A stretch of 39,980 nt of DNA from CAZVGZ01 sp964627605. Lineage in GTDB: Bacteria > Latescibacterota > MWCZ01 > CAZVGZ01. The stretch covers positions 1 to 39,980 of the forward strand of contig CAZVGZ010000033.1 in the NCBI GenBank assembly GCA_964627605.1, given 5' to 3'. Shown piece by piece: positions 34,394 to 39,980 of this stretch; within the stretch, counting starts at the first letter, position 1; every line of letters begins with the position of its first letter. A program made the translations under genes and the position numbers. A model generated the notes under the pieces. It searched no databases. It had not been told where the DNA came from and was given only the letters and a program-made list of their open reading frames with translations.

Positions 34394-35149
34394 GTGCAGT
34401 CTGAATCCAGGAGGTTCTGTGTGACTCGCTGGCCCCGTGTTACTCATCGCCAAGTGCTTGCACCAAAACCGGCTATTGCAATAATCCTTCTTCTCGTGCC
34501 GCTCGCGAGCTATGGGCAGACGCCTATACCACTCGCCAGCAGCACATTCGACTCATCACTGGACGGATGGACGCGAGATGGAGAGTTCTGGGAGCTGCGC
34601 ATTGACAATCGGACCGGAATCCGAGCAGCGACCGTAATCATCGACCTCCCTAGCGCTTCAATACCATATTTTGATTTTGGTGGACCCACCGCCTCAAACG
34701 AAATAGCAGCGGCGGCACTCGACGGATCGAAACTAACGGCCGCCATCGCTCGGACCGGAATCGGATCGCCGGTACTCTTGCGGGTGTACGGCTCGTGGGA
34801 CGCCGCGCCACGTCTGCTGTCAGCGGAGATCAATGAAATTGGCATCGTCACGTCACCGATAGCCCAACTGCATAAACTGCACCTCAGTCAGAACTATCCG
34901 AATCCGTTCAACCCGTCCACATCAATCGGGTTCACCCTCGCAGCAGGTGGTCAGGCGCATCTAGCGGTATTTGACCTCGCCGGGCAGCTTGTCCGCGTCC
35001 TCGTTGACTCTGACCACCCAGCAGGAAGCCACACCGCAGTCTGGGACGGTTGCGACAGCAGCGGACGTAGTGTCGCCAGCGGATCATACATCTATCGCCT
35101 CACCACACAGAACGGCACAGTGGTGCGCAAACTGCTCTTGGTCCGTTAG
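34394..35149 (+). CDS. Secreted protein with type IX-like C-terminal sorting domain
   Basis: A 251-residue exported protein. The signal peptide ends near LASYGQ. A strand-rich domain (about 50-150; WELRIDNRTGIRAATVIIDLP) resembles the last cohesin-like domain of the broken gene at 32201-33234 and is followed by a sorting domain with QNYPNPFNPSTSI and ending VVRKLLLVR. No enzyme motif is visible, and the protein is short for this class. Two in-frame GTG starts, 34394 and 34421, each have their own AGGAGG 4-6 bases upstream; the second places the basic residues nearer the hydrophobic core. anmK starts 5 bases after its stop. Export would need a Por-type system, not encoded here. Confidence 0.78.
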   Translation: MQSESRRFCVTRWPRVTHRQVLAPKPAIAIILLLVPLASYGQTPIPLASSTFDSSLDGWTRDGEFWELRIDNRTGIRAATVIIDLPSASIPYFDFGGPTASNEIAAAALDGSKLTAAIARTGIGSPVLLRVYGSWDAAPRLLSAEINEIGIVTSPIAQLHKLHLSQNYPNPFNPSTSIGFTLAAGGQAHLAVFDLAGQLVRVLVDSDHPAGSHTAVWDGCDSSGRSVASGSYIYRLTTQNGTVVRKLLLVR

Positions 35150-35154
35150 GGCAA

Positions 35155-36324
35155 ATGTCAGGCGCATGGAACTCGCTTCACGCGCTGAACCGACGCCTCG
35201 TAGTCGGACTGATGTCAGGCACATCAGCGGACGGCGTGGATGGGGCGTTGGTTGAGATAACCGGGGCGGGCGCTGACCTATCACTTGACCTGCTCGCCTG
35301 GCGGACGGACCCCTTCCCCAGGGAAGAACGTCGGCGTATTCACTCCCTATTTGATGGCAACGTAGCCGACATCTGTGAGATGAATGTACTGCTCGCCGAG
35401 CGGTTTGCCGAAGCGGCTCTGCGGGTAATTGCTCAAGCGGGGCTTTCCCCATCAGACGTGCATCTAATCGGCTCCCACGGTCAGACGGTCTTTCACATTC
35501 CTCGACGAGGGTCACAGACCCCATCATCGTTGCAGATTGGCGAACCTGCGGTGATTGCCGAGCGCACCGGCATTACGACTGTCGCCAATTTTCGCCCCAG
35601 GGATATCGCCGCTGGTGGTGAGGGTGCGCCGCTAGTGCCTTACGCTGACTGGGTGCTCTTCAGGAAGCCCGGCCAGGTCAGGTGTCTGCTAAACATTGGT
35701 GGAATCGCCAACGTCACCATCGTCACTCCCGACCTTGATGACGTCGTGGCGTTTGACACAGGGCCAGGAAATATGGTGATCGACGCCGCGATGGTGTGGG
35801 CAACGAACGGCAAGGACACCTACGACGAAAGCGGAGCGATCGCCGCAGAGGCACGACACGACGATTCGCTGCTCAATCGGCTTCTTGACGACGCATACCT
35901 GGAACAACAACCACCAAAAAGCACCGGCCGCGAAAAGTTTGGGCAAATTTTTTTTGACGGTGTCATCGAGGGTTTAGACGCAACTGACAGCCGGACGGTT
36001 GTGTCGACCATGACCTCGTTCGTCGCGCAATCAATCGCCCAAGCGTTACAACGTTTTGTAAGTCCAAAATACGATATCACTGAGGTAGTAGTAACAGGTG
36101 GAGGCGCATCAAATCTGGAACTAGTGAGAAGATTAGGTGCCGCTGCTCATCCGCTGCCGGTGCACCACGGCGATGTACTTGGTATCCCGCCTGAAGCCAA
36201 AGAGGCTATCTCTTTTGCTGTCTTAGCAAACGAAACGGTGTGTGGGCAACCCTCGAACGTACCTGGGGCAACAGGAGCCGACGGACCGCGAGTTCTAGGT
36301 GCTATCGTGCCTGGCCGCAGCTAA
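35155..36324 (+). CDS. anmK: Anhydro-N-acetylmuramic acid kinase
   Basis: A 389-residue sugar kinase that opens and phosphorylates 1,6-anhydro-MurNAc from cell-wall recycling, giving MurNAc-6-phosphate. The family signature GLMSGTSADGVDGAL is at 18-32; GSHGQTVFHIP, LQIGEP, NFRPRDIAAGGEGAPLVP and LNIGGIANVT follow in normal order, with FDTGPGNMVID and VTGGGASN in the ATP-binding half. ATG 35155 is preceded by AGGG. Its 3' end overlaps the convergent HD-GYP fragment by 30 bases. No other recycling gene (murQ, nagZ) is in the window. Confidence 0.93.
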   Translation: MSGAWNSLHALNRRLVVGLMSGTSADGVDGALVEITGAGADLSLDLLAWRTDPFPREERRRIHSLFDGNVADICEMNVLLAERFAEAALRVIAQAGLSPSDVHLIGSHGQTVFHIPRRGSQTPSSLQIGEPAVIAERTGITTVANFRPRDIAAGGEGAPLVPYADWVLFRKPGQVRCLLNIGGIANVTIVTPDLDDVVAFDTGPGNMVIDAAMVWATNGKDTYDESGAIAAEARHDDSLLNRLLDDAYLEQQPPKSTGREKFGQIFFDGVIEGLDATDSRTVVSTMTSFVAQSIAQALQRFVSPKYDITEVVVTGGGASNLELVRRLGAAAHPLPVHHGDVLGIPPEAKEAISFAVLANETVCGQPSNVPGATGADGPRVLGAIVPGRS

Positions 36325-36627
36325 TATCGTCTGCACCTTTTGAGGGGATACCATCGGCTCCTCAGCTATCTCCAGCATATACCGAACCAGGTCTCCACCA
36401 ATATAGCCCCTTCCAACCTCGCCCGCCAGTCGAGCCGAGCACACCTCGAAAGGCAGTCCGGGTTTGTATGACCGCGACGACGCCAGAGCATCGTAGATAT
36501 CAGCGACGGTCATTATCTGAGCGAGTATCGGAATCTCATCGCCTCTGAGGCCGTCGGGGTAGCCGCTGCCATCAAGCTTTTCGTGGTGTGACCTTATCAC
36601 CGGCAGCGCATCCTGCAGTGGCGGATG
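36295..36627 (-). pseudogene. HD-GYP phosphodiesterase fragment (C-terminal half of the domain)
   Basis: The sequence from 36627 down to 36295 encodes PLQDALPVIRSHHEKLDGSGYP, split here as LQDALPVIRSHHEK then LDGSGYPDGL, followed by MTVADIYDALASSR, which is the second half of an HD-GYP domain that hydrolyses cyclic di-GMP. The HD metal-binding His-Asp pair and everything upstream are missing: a TGA stands at 36628-36630 and the preceding bases show only scattered similarity before metG ends at 36751. It cannot be a working phosphodiesterase. Only GTG 36600 and ATG-less frames are available as starts. Deletion of the 5' part is the simplest explanation. Confidence 0.75.
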
Positions 36628-36750
36628 TCACGCTGGCCCAACTGGAGTATCGCTTATCTTGCGTAAAAGTCAAGCCCTTGACGAACCACACGCAGGCGCA
36701 AAGTTTGGCAAAAGCCCTCTTTGCTGTCGAAAGAAGCAGCACATCCAATC

Positions 36751-38673
36751 TCACTGCACGGGTGATCCCGCTGGTGTCTCTGCGTCAGGACAGACGATGC
36801 GAAGCCCGGCCTGACTATCCGCAGCCAACAACATCCCCTGCGACTCGACACCCCTTATTGTCGCCGGTTCCAAATTGGCGACGACGACCACCTGACGTCC
36901 CACGATGTCATCTGCACTATAGCTTTCTGCGATGCCCGCAACGATCTGCCTGGTCTCGTCTCCTAAATCCACCTGGAGTTTAAGGAGCTTGCTCGTTTTC
37001 GGTAAAGTATCAGCCGCAACGATGGTGCCAACACGCAGCTTAACGCTTGCGAACTGCTCAAAATCAATCGTCTCTTCGGGGTCAGCCTGGTCGGCTTCGG
37101 GCGTCTTTACTGAGTCTGCTTTGGCTTGCTCACGAGCGCGGGCCGCGTCGACATCGGCGCGGGGAAACAGCTGCTCCCCCAAGCTGAGCAAAGCGCCGGT
37201 TTCGAGCAGTCCCCACTCTTCAGCGTCAGCTATTTGGGGAGTCTTTTCAATCCCAAGCTGTTTACGCAAAAGAGTCATCCGCTCTGGCATAATGGGCCAA
37301 AACAACACAGAGGCAATTCGCAGCGTCTCTAGCGCGGTACAAAGCACAGTACCAAGTCGATCGATCTCGTCAGATTTTGCCAAGTCCCAAGGTCGCTGAG
37401 AATCGACGTACCGGTTGGTCGCACGAATGCCCTCCATCACCGATTCGATCGCCGAGGACATCCTCAAATCATGCCACGCGTCACGGACGACAGGGGTCAC
37501 AGCGAGCCACTGATCGCGAAGATTAGTGTCCTCAATAGTGGCCGCCCCCACCGGCGGCATGTTGTCGCCGAATGATCGCTGCACCAATGCCAACACCCGG
37601 GAAGCAAGATTACCCAGGTCGTTCGCGAGATCGCTATTGGCCCTCTCGGCGATTATCGCGTCACCGATGTTGGCATCAAGCCCAAACGGCATCTCACGCA
37701 ATAGTGCATACCTGACCGAATCCGCTCCGTGGGCATCTCTAACATCAGCTGGATCGATGGAGTTTCCCAACGATTTGGACATCTTTCGCCCGTCGAACCC
37801 CTGCCAAAACCCGTGAACGTTCAGGTGGCGATAGATCGGTACACCGGCGGATTTGAGCATGATCGGCCAGTACAGTCCATGTTGCCGTAATATGTCTTTG
37901 CCCACAAGATGTTCTGCCGTAGGCCAGTATTTGGCGAACAGCTCCCCATCTGGCCATCCGAGCGCGCTGATGTAGTTGGTGAGGGCGTCGAACCAGACAT
38001 AGGCGACGTGGTCAGAATCGAATGGCAACTCGATTCCCCAAGTAACGCGTGATTTCGGGCGACTAATGCTCAGATCTGTGGGGTTCCTCAACCACCCCTC
38101 TACCTCGTTGCGGTACCGCTCTGGCCTTATGGTTTCGGGGTTTTCCTTCAGATAGTCGGACCACCAACCGTAGTACTTGCTCATCCTAAAAAAGTAGTTC
38201 GGCTCATTGATATGCTCAGGCTCAGTGCCGTGAGTCGGGCACCTGCCATCGTCAAGCTCATTTTCGTTGTAGAATATCTCACAACCAAGGCAGTACAGCC
38301 CCTCTTTTTCGCTTAGGTAGATGTCTCCGGCATCGTACACGCGTTGTAGTAACTCGACTACGACACGCTTGTGTCGCTCCTCGGTTGTGCGGATAAAGTC
38401 ACTCGGCTCGATGTTGAGCGTGGGCCACATCGCGCGGTATTTCCCGCTGATGTCGTCCACCCACTCTTTGGGGCCGATCCCTGCGGCAGCGGCACTTTTT
38501 TCTACTTTAGGGCCATGTTCGTCTGTTCCGGTCAGGAAATAGGCGTCTTTGCCCTCAATCTGCGCAAATCGGGTCAACGCATCAGCGACCACCGTTGTCC
38601 ATGCGTTGCCAATAAACGGCGGATCAGAGGCATAGTATATCGGTGTGGTAACATAATAGGCCTGCGAGGACAT
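36751..38673 (-). CDS. metG: Methionyl-tRNA synthetase with unusual HIGH motif
   Basis: A 640-residue class I synthetase that charges tRNA-Met. Order: catalytic Rossmann fold; a zinc knuckle with Cys128, Cys131, Cys145 and His148; KMSKS at 297-301; anticodon-binding helices (about 380-520); and a C-terminal EMAP-II/Arc1p-like tRNA-binding domain (about 540-640; VKLRVGTIV, GRQVVVVANL). The HIGH signature is replaced by FIGN (20-23, in DPPFIGNAWTT): the fourth position Asn occurs in archaeal-eukaryal MetRS (HLGN), but Phe at the first is not something I know from the family. All else looks functional. GGAG lies 6 bases before the ATG. It follows ricT by 215 bases of apparently empty sequence. 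Confidence 0.92.
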   Translation of the reverse strand: MSSQAYYVTTPIYYASDPPFIGNAWTTVVADALTRFAQIEGKDAYFLTGTDEHGPKVEKSAAAAGIGPKEWVDDISGKYRAMWPTLNIEPSDFIRTTEERHKRVVVELLQRVYDAGDIYLSEKEGLYCLGCEIFYNENELDDGRCPTHGTEPEHINEPNYFFRMSKYYGWWSDYLKENPETIRPERYRNEVEGWLRNPTDLSISRPKSRVTWGIELPFDSDHVAYVWFDALTNYISALGWPDGELFAKYWPTAEHLVGKDILRQHGLYWPIMLKSAGVPIYRHLNVHGFWQGFDGRKMSKSLGNSIDPADVRDAHGADSVRYALLREMPFGLDANIGDAIIAERANSDLANDLGNLASRVLALVQRSFGDNMPPVGAATIEDTNLRDQWLAVTPVVRDAWHDLRMSSAIESVMEGIRATNRYVDSQRPWDLAKSDEIDRLGTVLCTALETLRIASVLFWPIMPERMTLLRKQLGIEKTPQIADAEEWGLLETGALLSLGEQLFPRADVDAARAREQAKADSVKTPEADQADPEETIDFEQFASVKLRVGTIVAADTLPKTSKLLKLQVDLGDETRQIVAGIAESYSADDIVGRQVVVVANLEPATIRGVESQGMLLAADSQAGLRIVCPDAETPAGSPVQ

Positions 38674-38888
38674 CTGGTCTCCAACTCTAAACGCCTGGGA
38701 GATATTGTGCCCAGGTCTTGAGAAATCGGCAAAGCGGCAAGAGATTTAGCGAAGTCGTACCGCCAAAACACGGCACGCGTTCTGGGTCTATCTCAAACTA
38801 TCAGGCTGGCTGCGCATGGGGATCAAAGCGCGTGGTGCCAGAATTTTGAGATGGCGACCAATCGCCGGGCTACCTAGATCGCAACTCG

Positions 38889-39842
38889 TCATGGGCTTTC
38901 ATCCTGCACTAAAGGTAGCCCACCATCGCTGTCCGGCAGGGATTTGACATCGTCAGGTGTCAATGACACGCGCTCGCCACTATCGAGTTGCAGTACTACC
39001 TTTTCATGCAGGTAGTCATGTTTGGTAACGTGAGCCTGCTGCCCACCATAAATCACTTCCAGGCCCAAACGAGGAAAGCGGCTGCTCATCTCCTGATAGA
39101 AGGTGTGCTCAAACCTTAGGCAGCATTTGAGACGGCCGCAAAGCCCCGACAGTTTCGACGGGTTTAGCGACAGGTTTTGATCTCGCGCAATTTGCGAAGT
39201 AATCGGCGCGAAATCAGTCAAAAAAGTGGTGCAGCACAAAGGCCTGCCGCACGGTGCCAATCCTCCCAAACGCCTTGCTTCATCACGAACCCCGATCTGC
39301 CTAAGTTCAATGCGTGTGCGATGAACACCCGCCAAATCTCGTACGAGCGCGCGGAAGTCTACACGATGCTCGGCGGTAAAGTAGAAGCGGACCTTCTTGC
39401 CGTCAAACTGCCACTCTACGTCCACCGGCTTCATCGCCAACCTTCGAGCGCATATTCGGCGCTGAAAATCTAGAAACGCATCATCTTCCTTGGCGCGCTG
39501 CTCAACCCGGTTTAGAACATCCTCTTCTGTAGCACATCGGACTATTTTTCGGCGCTCGTCGTTGAACGCATCGACGCGAAGTGGGTCACGCGGGATCTGG
39601 TCACCATAGCGAACAACCCGACCGAGGTCTATCCCCCGCTCAGCTTCGACGATAACATGCTCACCGACCTCTACCGCTAAACCGAGTGTATTGCCATATC
39701 GAGCTCTTCGGTTGCCTTTGAACGCCACTTCCACAAGCGCTAAGTCCGATGGAACAGGCTCGGTGCTGCCGCCTTTGACGTTTTGGACCGGCTGGTCTTC
39801 AAGCATCGCGATCGGATCGGATCGCGTATTTCTATTTGACAT
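38889..39842 (-). CDS. ricT: PSP1-domain protein RicT/YaaT
   Basis: A 317-residue protein with the PSP1 C-terminal domain, known in B. subtilis as YaaT/RicT, part of an Fe-S-containing RNA-maturation and signalling complex. Key features: GLAVEVGEHVIVEAERGIDLGRV split over about 54-76, RRLAMKPVDVEW, FYFTAEHRVDFRALVRDLA and the cysteine-rich GGLAPCGRPLCCTTFL and LSGLCGRLKCCLRFEH, whose cysteines bind the iron-sulfur cluster in this family. GAGGG lies 6 bases before the ATG. Its start overlaps the end of an upstream frame by 11 bases. In many bacteria this gene lies next to holB and metG, and the metG neighbour is kept here. Confidence 0.9.
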   Translation of the reverse strand: MSNRNTRSDPIAMLEDQPVQNVKGGSTEPVPSDLALVEVAFKGNRRARYGNTLGLAVEVGEHVIVEAERGIDLGRVVRYGDQIPRDPLRVDAFNDERRKIVRCATEEDVLNRVEQRAKEDDAFLDFQRRICARRLAMKPVDVEWQFDGKKVRFYFTAEHRVDFRALVRDLAGVHRTRIELRQIGVRDEARRLGGLAPCGRPLCCTTFLTDFAPITSQIARDQNLSLNPSKLSGLCGRLKCCLRFEHTFYQEMSSRFPRLGLEVIYGGQQAHVTKHDYLHEKVVLQLDSGERVSLTPDDVKSLPDSDGGLPLVQDESP

Positions 39843-39980
39843 CTAAATAGCCCTCGTACACTCCGACAGCTCTGGTCAGGAGCACCATCCGCAGGGGAAT
39901 GTTCATCTCTCGGCGATCGGTACGCCTCTTCTGGCGCTAGAATACTCTGACAGGATCAGGTCGCTGATGGCTGCTGCTTG
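39832..39980 (-). other. Possible 3' end of an upstream gene cut by the window edge
   Basis: Two frames are candidates. One is open from the window edge to a TGA at 39903-39905 (ending GVPIAER). The other is open from 39936 to a TAG at 39832-39834 (MNIPLRMVLLTRAVGVYEG...), overlapping the ricT start. Gene order in other bacteria would predict holB (DNA polymerase III delta-prime subunit) here, and NIPLRMVLL resembles its usual C-terminal helix, but the fragment is too short to decide. Confidence 0.3.

Noticed and set aside
19511..36630. Stop-codon reassignment or readthrough to explain the interrupted genes
   Set aside because: The interruptions use TAA, TAG and TGA, and intact genes nearby end normally with all three, so no single recoding rule fits; frameshifts and truncations would remain unexplained.

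Overview
The window is about 40 kb of bacterial chromosome with moderate to high G+C, tightly packed with genes. No rRNA, tRNA, CRISPR array, phage gene or recognisable transposase was seen. Three traits suggest an uncultured member or relative of the FCB group, such as a Latescibacterota-like or Poribacteria-like organism. Secreted proteins end in a type IX-like (FlgD/Por) sorting domain with an NPFN(P/S)ST motif. There is a PorV-like barrel beside a DUF5683 protein. The catabolic genes (GH2, SGNH hydrolase, paired Gfo/Idh/MocA, sulfatase-maturase-type radical SAM) are also typical. The lineage is an inference. A Gram-negative envelope is supported by the LpxL/HtrB-type acyltransferase and AnmK.

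Layout. 1-2378 (+): a GH2 glycosidase cut by the window edge, then an SGNH esterase. 2604-7322 (+): a giant secreted subtilase with FG-GAP-like and Ig-like repeats. 7513-13815 (+): a glycosylation cassette of a DUF2723 membrane glycosyltransferase, a GT2 enzyme, an MprF-flippase-like membrane protein and a polyprenyl-phosphate-type GT2, mostly with overlapping genes. 13793-16142 (+): three tandem EamA transporters, the first lacking its front half. 16165-19636 (-): a compact operon of a broken NrtS-like gene, a ROK sugar kinase, a DUF5683 protein, a frameshifted outer-membrane barrel and ispH. 19734-21914 (-): two Gfo/Idh/MocA oxidoreductases.

22263-26818 (+): a lutA/lutB chimera, a thioredoxin-fold protein, an SDR, an MFS transporter and an anSME-like radical SAM enzyme with a SEC-C tail. 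26856-27984: a scar where a CoA-binding gene and a Tat-signal gene run into each other, both truncated, followed by an unknown gene. 28203-31721 (+): a zinc-ribbon protein, an unknown secreted protein, an HExxH peptidase, an LpxL-type acyltransferase and coaE. 32201-35149 (+): two related sorting-domain proteins, one broken, flanking a DUF4395-thioredoxin pair. 35155-36324 (+): anmK, convergent with an HD-GYP fragment. 36751-39842 (-): metG and ricT/yaaT (PSP1).

Two themes stand out. First, the DUF2723/GT2/flippase cassette next to a subtilase carrying four Ig-like domains looks like a lipid-linked protein O-glycosylation module with a plausible substrate beside it. Second, at least seven genes are truncated, fused, frameshifted or stopped, with no mobile element nearby. 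That pattern fits either genome erosion by short deletions or chimeric joins and base errors from single-cell amplification or assembly, and needs to be settled before any of these loci is interpreted.
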